64,000 nt of DNA from Chloroflexota bacterium (GCA_021414245.1 JAIOOU010000004.1:1-64000); one strand, 5' to 3'; positions 7,969 through 16,316 are shown, counted from the stretch's first letter. Translations and numbers: made by a program. Notes: generated from the letters alone by a model not told the origin.

Positions 7969-9452
7969 CAATAGGAGTTTTGGAAATATTGGCGCACAAT
8001 ATCCGAGTAGTCCGTGCTGGTGTGTCCGCTCAGAATGCGGAAGAAATCCGCGGCGGTTGCGATCTTTCCGCGGCTTTGAGCAAGATAATCCTGCAGGAAG
8101 GCGAAGAAGGCCTCGTCCCCGATTCGGGTGCGCAGGTCCTCCAGAAAGTGGGCGCCGCGCAGATAAACGCTGATGCGGTAGGGCTCAAATCCCTGTCCAT
8201 CATAGACGGGGATATCGATAAATCCCTGGGGCTGGAAAAAGTCGACCCGATAGGCCCACCAGGTTGAAACAAGGTCGGGATGGATGTTTTCGTAATAAAC
8301 ACGTTCCGAATAGGTCGCAAGGGTTTCGTCCATCCAGGGTTGCAGCGCCTGGTCGTTCGCGACCTGTTCGAACCACCATTGATGCGCGGTTTCATGCACG
8401 CCGATAAAAGTCAGATAATTCATCGGCGTGCCATCGTACTGGGCGTAATACAACGGGGAATGAAAAAACAATCCGGAAAATTCCATGCTGTCTTTAAAGT
8501 CCGCCATGACAATGGAGAGGGTTTTGTGCGGATATGGACCGTAGCGTTGGCTGAAGACCTGCACCGCCTCGGCCGAGGATTTTAATACCGCCTGGCCGGG
8601 CGTTTCATTAAACGGGAAATAATAGCTTGAGAGGGTGACGTCGCCCACCTGCAGGGTTGCCACTTGAAATTCACGGCTTGCGGATATGGCAAAGGCCCGC
8701 GCGGAGGTGATGGTATAGCGCGTAAAGTCGGGCTGGGGTTCGGGAGCGCCGCTGGCAGCCACGACCGGCGCACTGGCCGGGTCGGTAAACTTTAAGTCCA
8801 CTTCGTAATCCGCGGCATCGTACACCAGATGCTCCCCGTAGAACCAGGGGTCATGCAAAACCCAGTCGCCATCGATGTAGGGCACAACAAATGGATACCA
8901 GTTTGTCAAATTCGTTTGTTTTTGGGTGTAGCCGTAAATTTGCGGCCTAGATACCTTGGGATCGTTCGGTTCCGCGAAGGGAAGCGCAAGTGTGTATTGG
9001 ATGTTGATGGTCAGCACGCCGCCCGGTCTGGTAAAGGAGGAAAGCGCAATGTCCAGCCGTTGACCTTCGATCGAGTAGGTTGTGAGCGGGACCCCGTCCA
9101 CGCTGATGCTGCCAAGGCTGAAGCTGTCCGGCCACAGATTGGGAACGACCGCCAGCACGAGGCTGTTGAGTTGATTGCCTGTCAAGTTGGGATATAGGAT
9201 GGTCTCATCCACGCTGACGGAGTGGGCGTCATAATCCACGGTGGTATTTAATGTGTATTTTGCGCGCTCCATGACCGGTTCAGGCGTGACCGTGGGCACG
9301 GCCGTGTCGGTCGGGGCGGGGCTGGCCGTTTCAGTGGGGAGGCTGGAGGCCGTCGGTACGGCGGTCGGGGCGGACGCCAGCGAGGTGCACGAGGAAAGCA
9401 GAATGACGGTCAGGAAGACGGCCGGGATGACTAGGGTGGTTTTGTTTCGCAT
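7968..9452 (-). CDS. M1-family metallopeptidase lipoprotein, paralogue of the next gene
   Basis: A 494-residue lipoprotein with signal peptide MRNKTTLVIPAVFLTVILL and lipobox SSC, a short Thr/Pro linker, the M1 saddle domain (TVDYDAHSVSVDETILYPN) and the zinc motif HETAHQWWFEQ near residue 353 followed by MDETLATYSE. The region before it reads KDSMEFSGLFF, closer to the GXMEN element of M1 aminopeptidases than in the sister protein. The ATG at 9452 is chosen because it gives a complete signal peptide; a TTG at 9485 would add 11 residues before it. The two paralogues share architecture across the full length and probably arose by tandem duplication. Confidence 0.86.
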   Translation of the reverse strand: MRNKTTLVIPAVFLTVILLSSCTSLASAPTAVPTASSLPTETASPAPTDTAVPTVTPEPVMERAKYTLNTTVDYDAHSVSVDETILYPNLTGNQLNSLVLAVVPNLWPDSFSLGSISVDGVPLTTYSIEGQRLDIALSSFTRPGGVLTINIQYTLALPFAEPNDPKVSRPQIYGYTQKQTNLTNWYPFVVPYIDGDWVLHDPWFYGEHLVYDAADYEVDLKFTDPASAPVVAASGAPEPQPDFTRYTITSARAFAISASREFQVATLQVGDVTLSSYYFPFNETPGQAVLKSSAEAVQVFSQRYGPYPHKTLSIVMADFKDSMEFSGLFFHSPLYYAQYDGTPMNYLTFIGVHETAHQWWFEQVANDQALQPWMDETLATYSERVYYENIHPDLVSTWWAYRVDFFQPQGFIDIPVYDGQGFEPYRISVYLRGAHFLEDLRTRIGDEAFFAFLQDYLAQSRGKIATAADFFRILSGHTSTDYSDIVRQYFQNSY

Positions 9453-9507
9453 GGGCTGAATTCTACCGCTTGTTGTAAAAATCAATGAGCCTTTGATAAA
9501 AATTAAA

Positions 9508-9544
9508 TGAAAAGCCCTTCTGCCGGGATTTCCAGCAGAAGGGC
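9508..9544 (-). terminator. Intrinsic terminator of the SRPBCC gene
   Basis: On the minus strand GCCCTTCTGC and GCAGAAGGGC pair perfectly (10 bp, 11-nt loop) and are followed by CTTTTCATTTAATTTTT. It lies just downstream of the SRPBCC stop codon and ahead of the peptidase pair. Confidence 0.85.
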
Positions 9545-9562
9545 GGGATGTTGATAAAAGGG

Positions 9563-10003
9563 CTAGCCTTCGATGGCTTTCTTAAGGGCGGCCAGGGTGC
9601 TTTCGTAACTGCCCACCATTTGCTTCTTGATCATATCCTCCATGCCGGGCATGCTGGGCATGCCTGCCGGCATCAGGGAGGCTTCGGTTTTCATGGTGAG
9701 CTTCGTGCCGCTGCCGTCCGCTTCGAGCACATAGGTGCTGACCACGTCGGACGCGGGCGGGGTGCCGTAGGTCTTCGTGCCGTAGACCTTGTTTTTCTCA
9801 AAGGCAACCACTTCCGAAACGATCTCGTTGACCACACCCTGTGTGGATTTGACCTTGGTCTTGATCTTCGTGCCGACCTTTAACGGCCCGTCCGCTTTGA
9901 TGCTGACAACATATTCATTCTTCATGTTGTCGGGGTTGATGATGTGCGCAAAGACCTTCTCTGCGGGTTTGTTGATGGTGGTGGAAACTTCAATCAGAGT
10001 CAT
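9563..10003 (-). CDS. SRPBCC (START/Bet v1-like) protein, CoxG-type
   Basis: A 146-residue cytoplasmic protein. The opening TLIEVSTTINKPAEKVFAHI plus alternating beta strands and a long C-terminal helix (SYESTLAALKKAIEG) fit the polyketide-cyclase/dehydrase SRPBCC fold, which forms a hydrophobic ligand pocket. The closest type is CoxG-like. A Met/Pro-rich patch (MPAGMPSMPGMEDM) lies in the loop before the last helix. AAGGAG precedes the start. It stands alone with its own terminator, next to the metal-transport operon. Ligand unknown. Confidence 0.75.
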   Translation of the reverse strand: MTLIEVSTTINKPAEKVFAHIINPDNMKNEYVVSIKADGPLKVGTKIKTKVKSTQGVVNEIVSEVVAFEKNKVYGTKTYGTPPASDVVSTYVLEADGSGTKLTMKTEASLMPAGMPSMPGMEDMIKKQMVGSYESTLAALKKAIEG

Positions 10004-10046
10004 GTCATTTTCTCCTTGCTAAAAATGGTGGATACGATAGGGGCGA

Positions 10047-10862
10047 TTATACGGATTTCATTCGTTTCCACAAGAATGCCAGCAGGAAAAATGCGGTAGC
10101 CGTTAGTACTATGGTGGAGCCCGAAACGATATTCAGGTAATAGCTCAGATACAGGCCGATCACCGAGGACAGTGCGCCGATCAGGGCCGAGACCAGCATC
10201 ATCGGCAGCAGACGACGGGTGAGCAGGTAGGAGGTGGCTGCCGGGGTGACCAGCATGGCGGCTGCCAGGCTGACGCCCACGGTCTGCAGGGAAACAACCA
10301 CGGTCAGCGCCAGGAGCACGAGCATGAGATTCCGCAGCAGTTCGGCGGGCAGGCGCAGGGTCGCCGCAAGAACCGGGTCAAAGGAGATGACCAGGAACTG
10401 TTTGAAGAATAGGCCGACCGTCAGCAGGATCGCCAGGCTCAGGATCATGATCATCCACAGATCGGAGGCGCTGACGCCCAATACGTTGCCGAACAGAATA
10501 TGCGACAGGTCCACGGCATAGGTTTGCATGGAACTGATCAACGCCACGCCCAACGAGAGTGCCGCCGCGAACAGGATGCCGATGGCGGTATCCTCCTTGA
10601 TGACGCTCTCGCGCGAAAACAGCCCGATGCTCAACGCGACAATGACGGCCGCGATTCCCGCCCCGACCAGCAGGTTGCCCTGCAATAAATAGGCCACCGC
10701 CACCCCGGGCAGGATCGCGTGCGCCATGGCGTCTCCAAGAAAAGCCATGCCGCGCAGCACCACGTAGGTGCCCATCACGGCGCATAACACACCGACCACG
10801 ACCGAAGCGAACAGTCCGCGCTGCATGAATTGATACGCCAGGGGTTCAAGCAGCCAGTTCAT
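10047..10862 (-). CDS. Zn/Mn-type ABC transporter permease
   Basis: A 271-residue permease of the ABC-3 family (ZnuB/MntB) with about eight membrane segments. Family motifs seen: GMAFLGDAMAHAILPGVA near residue 38 and TVGVSLAAAMLVTPAATSYLL near 190. It imports Zn2+ or Mn2+ across the inner membrane with the ATPase encoded just upstream; its ATG overlaps that stop (ATGA at 10859-10862). It is the last gene of the unit. Which metal is carried cannot be decided from the permease. Confidence 0.92.
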   Translation of the reverse strand: MNWLLEPLAYQFMQRGLFASVVVGVLCAVMGTYVVLRGMAFLGDAMAHAILPGVAVAYLLQGNLLVGAGIAAVIVALSIGLFSRESVIKEDTAIGILFAAALSLGVALISSMQTYAVDLSHILFGNVLGVSASDLWMIMILSLAILLTVGLFFKQFLVISFDPVLAATLRLPAELLRNLMLVLLALTVVVSLQTVGVSLAAAMLVTPAATSYLLTRRLLPMMLVSALIGALSSVIGLYLSYYLNIVSGSTIVLTATAFFLLAFLWKRMKSV

Positions 10863-11668
10863 TTGGCCTCATGGTGGTGATGGTGTGGATGTTCCTCTTC
10901 GGGCGGACAGCACTCATCCACCAGCATCATGCCGTTTTCCATCACAAGCAGCGAATTGCCGAAGGCGGAGGCCAGGTTGTCCCTGCTCAGGACCTGTTGC
11001 GGCGTTCCGAATGCGATCAGGCGGTGATTGATCAGGAGCACGAGATCAAAGCGCGAGGCGGCCAGATTCAGGTCATGGGTGGAGATGATGGCAGTGACCT
11101 GCCGTTCGCGCAGATGATCCAGCAGATTGAAGGTCGCCTCCTGGGTGGTGGCATCCACGCCGGTGAAGGGTTCGTCCATCAGGAGAATGTGCGGCTCCTG
11201 GGCCAGCGCACGGGCCAGAAAGGCGCGCTGCTGCTGCCCGCCGGAGAGCTGGCCGATGGACAGGTCCGCGAGGTCCGCGATCCCCATCTGTTCGATGCTT
11301 TTGCGGACGATGCCCTTATCCTTTTGGGTGGGATTGCTCCACCAGCCCATTTGACCAAAGCGGCCCATCATGACCACGTCACTGACCGTGACCGGAAAGC
11401 GCCAGTCGACATCCTCGCGCTGGGGGACATAGGCCACACAATCCTTGTGCGTGCCAAGCGATTCTCCGTGAATGAAGATCCGTCCGCTGTGCAGGGGCAG
11501 GATCCCGACCAGGGCCTTGAACAGGGTGGATTTTCCCGCGCCGTTGGGTCCGACCACCGCCACGCGCGCGCCATGCGGCACCTGAAAACTCAGGTCGCGG
11601 ATGACGATCTTTTCGCCGTAGCCGATGCTGGCATTTTCGATTTCAAGCCGATGAGGAGTGTGTGTCAT
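10859..11668 (-). CDS. Zn/Mn-type ABC transporter ATP-binding protein with His-rich tail
   Basis: A 269-residue ATPase: Walker A GPNGAGKST near residue 40, Q-loop YVPQRED, signature LSGGQQQR near 140, Walker B ILLMDEPF near 160 and H-loop STHDLN. The C-terminus ends in ECCPPEEEHPHHHHHHEAK, which could sense or buffer Zn2+. No Shine-Dalgarno sequence precedes the ATG. The DNA there is instead two direct copies of AATCGCAAATC bordering the four-helix-bundle element, so that insertion may have altered the native translation start. Confidence 0.93.
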   Translation of the reverse strand: MTHTPHRLEIENASIGYGEKIVIRDLSFQVPHGARVAVVGPNGAGKSTLFKALVGILPLHSGRIFIHGESLGTHKDCVAYVPQREDVDWRFPVTVSDVVMMGRFGQMGWWSNPTQKDKGIVRKSIEQMGIADLADLSIGQLSGGQQQRAFLARALAQEPHILLMDEPFTGVDATTQEATFNLLDHLRERQVTAIISTHDLNLAASRFDLVLLINHRLIAFGTPQQVLSRDNLASAFGNSLLVMENGMMLVDECCPPEEEHPHHHHHEAK

Positions 11669-11689
11669 TTGATTTGCGATTTTTGATTT

Positions 11690-12120
11690 GCGATTTACGC
11701 TTTGCGAGCGCGAAGGGTCTTAATGGAGGCTATGGTCATTGCCAGGATTTCGTCTGTTTCCTTGTAAAGATCTGCGACTTGATCTTGCGGAGTCAACCCT
11801 GTTTCCACCAATAGTTCGAGCCAGTATTCTGTTTCATCACTTTCCTCTTCAACGATTTTCAATTTATTGATCATGTCAGGTGTTGATTTTGCACGGCATG
11901 CGGCGCGATAATTGGCGCCAATGGATGTTCCTGATCGTATAAGCTGTTTTGCGATTATATCCGCAGCAAGTGAGCGTGGTAATTTATCAGCTTGTTTGAT
12001 GATTGTAACGGCTAATTTTTTAGTGCGGGCTTTGAAAGTCTTCTCATCCATGGTGTTCTCCTTTTCAAGTCGTCACTCAAAGCCGTCAGAATTAATCGTA
12101 AATCTCCGGTCGTAAATCGC
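11690..12120. repeat. Inverted-repeat-bounded unit carrying the four-helix-bundle gene
   Basis: The perfect 10-bp inverted repeat GCGATTTACG (11690-11699) and CGTAAATCGC (12111-12120) encloses a single small gene. Partial extra copies of the same word lie beside each end (AATCGCAAATC twice at about 11673-11694, AATCGTAAATC at 12094-12104). The right end is one base from the stop codon of the binding-protein gene, and the left end contains the stop codon of the enclosed gene. This looks like a small inserted unit in an otherwise compact ABC operon. Confidence 0.55.
11695..12051 (-). CDS. Four-helix-bundle protein (23S rRNA intervening-sequence type)
   Basis: A 118-residue, highly charged, all-helical protein. 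The conserved block RSLAADIIAKQLIRSGTSIG followed by ANYRAACRAKS identifies the four-helix-bundle family first known from proteins encoded in 23S rRNA intervening sequences. These form pentameric bundles; some, such as Avd, bind nucleic acid in diversity-generating retroelements. No reverse transcriptase is present here. It interrupts the metal ABC operon between ATPase and binding protein and is framed by inverted repeats, so it is probably a passenger. GGAG lies 7 nt before the ATG. Confidence 0.85.
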   Translation of the reverse strand: MDEKTFKARTKKLAVTIIKQADKLPRSLAADIIAKQLIRSGTSIGANYRAACRAKSTPDMINKLKIVEEESDETEYWLELLVETGLTPQDQVADLYKETDEILAMTIASIKTLRARKA

Positions 12121-12121
12121 C

Positions 12122-13030
12122 TTACTTCAATGCGTCCACGATGCGGGTTACATTATATTTCATCATGTCGATATAGGTCGCTGCCGGCCCGCCGTCGGTA
12201 AGTGACTCCAGATGCAGGTCGCTGACCACCTTGATATGGGTCTCCTGTGCGATCTGATCGGCGAGATCGGGGTTTTCCACATCGCCGAGGAAGATGGCCG
12301 GGGCCTTCACGACCTTGATCTGTTCGATCAGGGCCGCCATGTCCCTGGCCGAGGTGCCGGCGTCGGAACTCAGGCTGGACAATACCGTGCCCGCCACGGT
12401 AAATCCATAGCGGGCCGCAAAGTAACCGAGGGCTTCGTGATTTGTGACCAACAACCGGCGTTCGGCGGGGATGGCCTGCACCTGATCCTGGATCCATGCA
12501 TCCAGGTCCTTCAGCTGTGCGATGTAGGCATCGGCATTGGCCTTGTAAACCTCCTCCCCTGCGGGGTCGGCCTGGATCAGCCCATCCCGAATGTTCTCGG
12601 CATATGTGGCCACCAGGATCGGGTCCAGCCACATGTGCGGATCACTGACCTGCATTCCATCTTCTTCGATCGCAAGCGGACTGACACCATCGGAGGCGGT
12701 GATGATCAAACGGTCACCGCCCGCGTTTTTCAAAAGCGGCTCGATAAAGCGTTCATATTCAAGGCCGTTCAGGATCAGCACCTTGCTTTTCGCGATCCGG
12801 GCCACATCCGCGGGCGCGGCCTGATAGGCGTGCGGGTCCGCGCCGGCCGGCAGCAGCGAATCCACCGGCAGGCGGTCACCGGCGATGTTGCGGGTGATGT
12901 CCGCCAGGATGGTGGTGGAGGCGAGCACGCTCAAGGCGCCGTCGTTGTTTGGAGCGGCCGGCCCGCAGGCGGTCAGGAAAAGAGCCGCGAGGGCGGTGAA
13001 TCCGATCATTGAATTAATGATTTTTTTCAT
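12122..13030 (-). CDS. Zn/Mn-type ABC transporter substrate-binding lipoprotein
   Basis: A 302-residue binding protein of the ZnuA/MntA cluster. Lipobox LTAC follows MKKIINSMIGFTALAALF. Metal ligands of the family are seen in order: His of GADPHAYQ near residue 66, His of DPHMWLDP near 132, His of TNHEALGYF near 197, and an acidic residue near 270. The His-rich loop of classic ZnuA is missing; the equivalent stretch reads AIEEDGMQVSD, so the metal could be Zn2+ or Mn2+. It captures metal outside the membrane for the permease and ATPase downstream. AAGGA lies before the ATG. It follows the NicO fusion gene by 12 bp. Confidence 0.92.
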   Translation of the reverse strand: MKKIINSMIGFTALAALFLTACGPAAPNNDGALSVLASTTILADITRNIAGDRLPVDSLLPAGADPHAYQAAPADVARIAKSKVLILNGLEYERFIEPLLKNAGGDRLIITASDGVSPLAIEEDGMQVSDPHMWLDPILVATYAENIRDGLIQADPAGEEVYKANADAYIAQLKDLDAWIQDQVQAIPAERRLLVTNHEALGYFAARYGFTVAGTVLSSLSSDAGTSARDMAALIEQIKVVKAPAIFLGDVENPDLADQIAQETHIKVVSDLHLESLTDGGPAATYIDMMKYNVTRIVDALK

Positions 13031-13042
13031 TCATATCCTTTG

Positions 13043-15556
13043 TTATTGGAGCCATTTCGGGTTCGATCCGCCGCTTTGGAGGCCGGTGGTCTGCCCGGTG
13101 GTGATGTCGATCATTTCCAGCCTGGATTGAAGCGGAAAGGAATCCAGCAGATACAGATCGTAGAGAATGGTTTTTCCATCGCGGGACCAGTTCAAGCTTC
13201 CGTGCAAAACCGCGGGCTCATGGGTAATGGCATGTGCGTCACCGCCATCGGCGCGCATTAACCAGATTTGATCTCCGCGGGGGATCGAAAGGTCGCGCCG
13301 TACGACAGCGATGGATTCCCCGTCCGGTGACCAGGCCGCAATGACATTCTCCATGTTTTCATCCGCATTCACGTTGGCGAGTGTTTGCGAGGCAACATCA
13401 TACAGGAAAAGCTGGGTCACGAATTGATCGTTCCTGATGATCACATCCCGCAGCAGGATGGATCTGCTGTCTGGTGACCATTGTACAGCGGCTCCAAGCA
13501 CATTGGGGATGATTCGGCTTTCGCCGCTTTCCAGTTGATTCAGCCGGATGCCGTCCGGAGTGGCATAGCTTAACCATTTCCCGTCCGGCGACCAGCGCGG
13601 GTTGGTGCCCGGCAGGCGCGCCTCTTGAAAAACAGGTTGTGCCTTGCCGGTTGCGAGATCCAGCCACCACAGGGAGGAAGCGCTGCCGTCCATGGCGGCA
13701 TATTCATAGACAATATGGCTTCCGTCCGGCGACCAGACCGGCTGGCTGCAGACCGCCTGCAGGCATTCCACCACGCGTGTGTTTTGCGTGCCATCGATTC
13801 GGATCAACCACAGGGCGTACTCCAGGTCTTCAGTTTGCTCGACGTACACCACCCGGCTTTCGTCCGGGGACAGTGCGAAATCAACCACGCCTTTGGCCGC
13901 GGAGGTTAATTTTTTCGGACTCCCGCCTTTTGTGTCTGCGATGAAAAGCTGTTTGTACTGGTCTGCGTCATCATTCAAATAGATGAAGCGCGCTTCATTC
14001 GACGTTGGGCCTGCTCCGGTCTGCGGGGAGGAGGTTCCACTCCCGAGCCGGGTCAGCGCGCCGTAGGTCAGGCCGAATCCCAGCAGCAGGACGATCGATG
14101 CGCTGATGACCGGCATGAGCGGCGCGAAGCGGTTGAAGGAATCCATGCGCTTGAACAGGCGGCTGCCGCTGACCATTAACAATCCGATCAGGATCAAAAC
14201 GACCGCCAGGCCGAGGCTGAAGGAGACGATCAGGGCCAGCCCGAGCAGAACCCGGTTGATGGCGATGGCCACCAGTAATATCGCGATCGCATCCGGGCAG
14301 GGGACCAGTCCGCCGCTGACGCCCAGCGTAATGAGCGAGCGCCAGGTGATGGCCTCGGGGATCTCATGCGAATGCATCCTTCCGTCCCCATGATCATGCA
14401 TTCCTTCAGGAAGTTTTTGTATGCGGACTGCGCCGGTCATTTTTTTGCCTTTTGAAGGCGAGGGACTTAATGAATACTTGCGTGTGCTTTTTTCTTCTGG
14501 AACATTGCGGTGCCGGGATTTCCTCCACACGAGCACCCTCTGCCATAACAAATAAAATCCCAGACCGACGATCATCAGTCCCGAGACGATCTCAAGCCAG
14601 GGGATGATGCGGGTGGAGAGAATATAGCGCGAGGCGGCCAGTGTGATCAAGCCGAGCAGAAAGACCGAGCCGGTATGCGTCAGGGTAACCACGCTGCCGA
14701 GCACGATCGCATGCCGGGCCGTGCCGCGCGAACCGACCAGATAGGCGGCCACCACGGTCTTGCCGTGCCCGGGGGTTAACGCGTGCAGGGCGCCCAGCGC
14801 CAGCGAGATCACCAGGGCGAACAAATAAAAGGAAACCGAAACATCCTTCGCGCGCACGAGCTCGAGCAGAATCTCCTGCGGCGTTTTCCTGCCCAGTTCG
14901 GGCACCACCTGTCTTGCGGCCTGGGTGACAACGTCCTGCGGCTGGCCGAAGGACAGGGAGGTGGTGCCGCTGTCCCAGGCCGTTAACAGTTTCGCCGGAT
15001 CGCCGACCTGCGTGCGATCCTGAAAGACCTCGATGGTGATGATGTGATTCTGCTGGCTGGGGGAAAGGAAGGCGGTATTTTCCGCCGCGGAAAGATAAAA
15101 CCAGTTGATGGAGGTCTTCGGCTCCATGTTGTTATCCAGAACGAGCGTGGTGGGTCCGGCGGATGCCTGCGGCCATGGCCCGGAGAGGTCGATCGTGATG
15201 AATTGCTCCCCGGCTTGAAAACTTTTCAGGTCGTCTGGCATGTGAATGGAATCCACCCGCAGGGACAAGGGCCGGTCGTCGAGCGTGGCAGTCAGCAGGG
15301 CGGCGCGGGCGCCTCCCCAGTCATCTGCCTCTTGTTGACTGAGAATCCCATCCTGATCCGCATCGGCCTGGTTCCATAAAAAGGAGGTCAGCATCGGCCC
15401 GGGCTTGATCTCCCATTTGATCTTCAGGCCGGCCTGCGAAAAATCGACATGGATGGTGTGGGCGTACACATCGGCCGGGTGCGCATGCATGGCAGCCGTG
15501 CCTGTCACGAACAACAGGCCGGCCAGCATGGACAATGCGAACGAATTGAGTTTCAT
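13043..15556 (-). CDS. NicO/RcnA-type metal exporter fused to a TolB-like beta-propeller
   Basis: An 837-residue multi-domain protein. Residues 1-25 form a signal peptide. Residues 26-225 form an extracytoplasmic domain with an EF-hand-like loop (DADQDGILSQQEA). Residues 240-345 and 395-505 hold the NicO membrane core, with GALHALTPGHGKTVVAAYL and SGGLVPCPDAIAILLV. A His-rich loop (MHDHGDGRMHSHE) links the halves, as in RcnA-type Ni/Co exporters. After residue 530 come PD40/TolB repeats with recurrent WSPDG motifs, including VWSPDGSHIVYEY and RWSPDGKWLSYA. Fusion of a propeller to NicO is unusual. It heads the metal ABC operon; no clear Shine-Dalgarno is seen before the ATG. Export versus sensing roles are inference. 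Confidence 0.82.
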   Translation of the reverse strand: MKLNSFALSMLAGLLFVTGTAAMHAHPADVYAHTIHVDFSQAGLKIKWEIKPGPMLTSFLWNQADADQDGILSQQEADDWGGARAALLTATLDDRPLSLRVDSIHMPDDLKSFQAGEQFITIDLSGPWPQASAGPTTLVLDNNMEPKTSINWFYLSAAENTAFLSPSQQNHIITIEVFQDRTQVGDPAKLLTAWDSGTTSLSFGQPQDVVTQAARQVVPELGRKTPQEILLELVRAKDVSVSFYLFALVISLALGALHALTPGHGKTVVAAYLVGSRGTARHAIVLGSVVTLTHTGSVFLLGLITLAASRYILSTRIIPWLEIVSGLMIVGLGFYLLWQRVLVWRKSRHRNVPEEKSTRKYSLSPSPSKGKKMTGAVRIQKLPEGMHDHGDGRMHSHEIPEAITWRSLITLGVSGGLVPCPDAIAILLVAIAINRVLLGLALIVSFSLGLAVVLILIGLLMVSGSRLFKRMDSFNRFAPLMPVISASIVLLLGFGLTYGALTRLGSGTSSPQTGAGPTSNEARFIYLNDDADQYKQLFIADTKGGSPKKLTSAAKGVVDFALSPDESRVVYVEQTEDLEYALWLIRIDGTQNTRVVECLQAVCSQPVWSPDGSHIVYEYAAMDGSASSLWWLDLATGKAQPVFQEARLPGTNPRWSPDGKWLSYATPDGIRLNQLESGESRIIPNVLGAAVQWSPDSRSILLRDVIIRNDQFVTQLFLYDVASQTLANVNADENMENVIAAWSPDGESIAVVRRDLSIPRGDQIWLMRADGGDAHAITHEPAVLHGSLNWSRDGKTILYDLYLLDSFPLQSRLEMIDITTGQTTGLQSGGSNPKWLQ

Positions 15557-15569
15557 GGAATTGAAAACA

Positions 15570-15599
15570 GCGTGAATGAAGGTCCGCCTGCATTCACGC
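15570..15599 (-). terminator. Hairpin in the leader of the NicO fusion gene
   Basis: On the minus strand GCGTGAATG and CATTCACGC (9 bp, 12-nt loop) are followed by TGTTTTC. It ends 13 bp before the ATG of the NicO fusion and just after the 59-codon gene. It may terminate the upstream transcript or attenuate the metal operon. Confidence 0.5.
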
Positions 15600-15628
15600 C
15601 GCTCATTGGGGACGGGGGGTGCTTTGGA

Positions 15629-15808
15629 TTATTGACCCTGCCAGCGCAGGGTGTGATACACGATCGAAGCGGTCATCAGCAGGCCGATCAGGATCCCGGT
15701 GATGCGCCCGACCGGTTTCCGTTTTTCCTGCGGCTGGCTGAGCTGGCTGGCGTTGATCTTCGCGCCCACCGCCGCGACGGCCGGGACGCTTGCACAAATG
15801 ATGCACAT
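15629..15808 (-). CDS. Small single-span membrane protein (59 aa)
   Basis: A short frame with the good ribosome binding site AAGGAG 7 nt before its ATG. The product begins MCIICASVPAVAAVG, carries a polar middle (QLSQPQEKRKPVGR) and one C-terminal membrane segment (ITGILIGLLMTASIVYHTL) ending in RWQGQ. A CxxC motif sits at residues 2-5. It lies between the NicO exporter and the rhodanese-like gene on the same strand. No family is recognised. The pair of cysteines beside metal genes suggests metal or redox binding, which is speculation. Confidence 0.65.
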   Translation of the reverse strand: MCIICASVPAVAAVGAKINASQLSQPQEKRKPVGRITGILIGLLMTASIVYHTLRWQGQ

Positions 15809-15848
15809 GAATAACTCCTTCGGATATGCGCGTGATTATATGACGTTT

Positions 15849-16316
15849 TTATTGCGGCGGCGCGCCGTCGATGGGATAGCCTTTGGCATACCATTCGCTC
15901 ATGCTGCCCGCCATGCTGACCGCCCGCCGCCCGGCCGCGAGCAGGAGATCGCGCGCCTGCTGGCTGGAGGATGGTGAACGACTGACCACCAGGATCTCCC
16001 GGTCCGCGGGCAGTTCGTTGATGCGGTTGGACAATTGGTCCAGAGGGATCAGTGTGGTGTTCGGCGCGTGATATTCATCCCATTCCGCGGGCCAGCTCAC
16101 ATCCAGTACAAATGCGCCGGATTGATACCTTTGGTAGGCCTCGTCCACGCTGACCTCGCGAACGTCAGCGGTCGAGGCGCCGCCCCCGGCCGAAGCGATC
16201 AAATAAATAATGAAGGCCACGAACAGAACCACGGCCAGCTGGCCGGCAGGCTTGCGCAGGAAGGGAAAAAGCGGCCTGCGGTTTTCCGGGTTTCGATTGG
16301 CCCTGCGGCGTCGCAT
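15849..16316 (-). CDS. Membrane-anchored rhodanese-like protein lacking the catalytic cysteine
   Basis: A 155-residue protein with a basic N-terminus, one membrane helix (QLAVVLFVAFIIYLIASA, residues 27-44) and a single rhodanese domain outside the cytoplasm (VDEAYQRYQSGAFVLDVSWP, then the C-terminal AGSMSEWYAKGYPIDG). The active-site loop, normally CRSG-like, reads VVSRSPSSS, with Ser at about position 112 instead of Cys. It therefore cannot carry a persulfide and is likely a binding or inactive member. It starts 8 bp after the STAS stop and lies in a run of minus-strand redox and membrane genes. Confidence 0.82.
   Translation of the reverse strand: MRRRRANRNPENRRPLFPFLRKPAGQLAVVLFVAFIIYLIASAGGGASTADVREVSVDEAYQRYQSGAFVLDVSWPAEWDEYHAPNTTLIPLDQLSNRINELPADREILVVSRSPSSSQQARDLLLAAGRRAVSMAGSMSEWYAKGYPIDGAPPQ

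Noticed and set aside
11695-12051. Diversity-generating retroelement (Avd-like accessory protein)
   Set aside because: No reverse transcriptase, template repeat or variable-repeat target gene is seen nearby.
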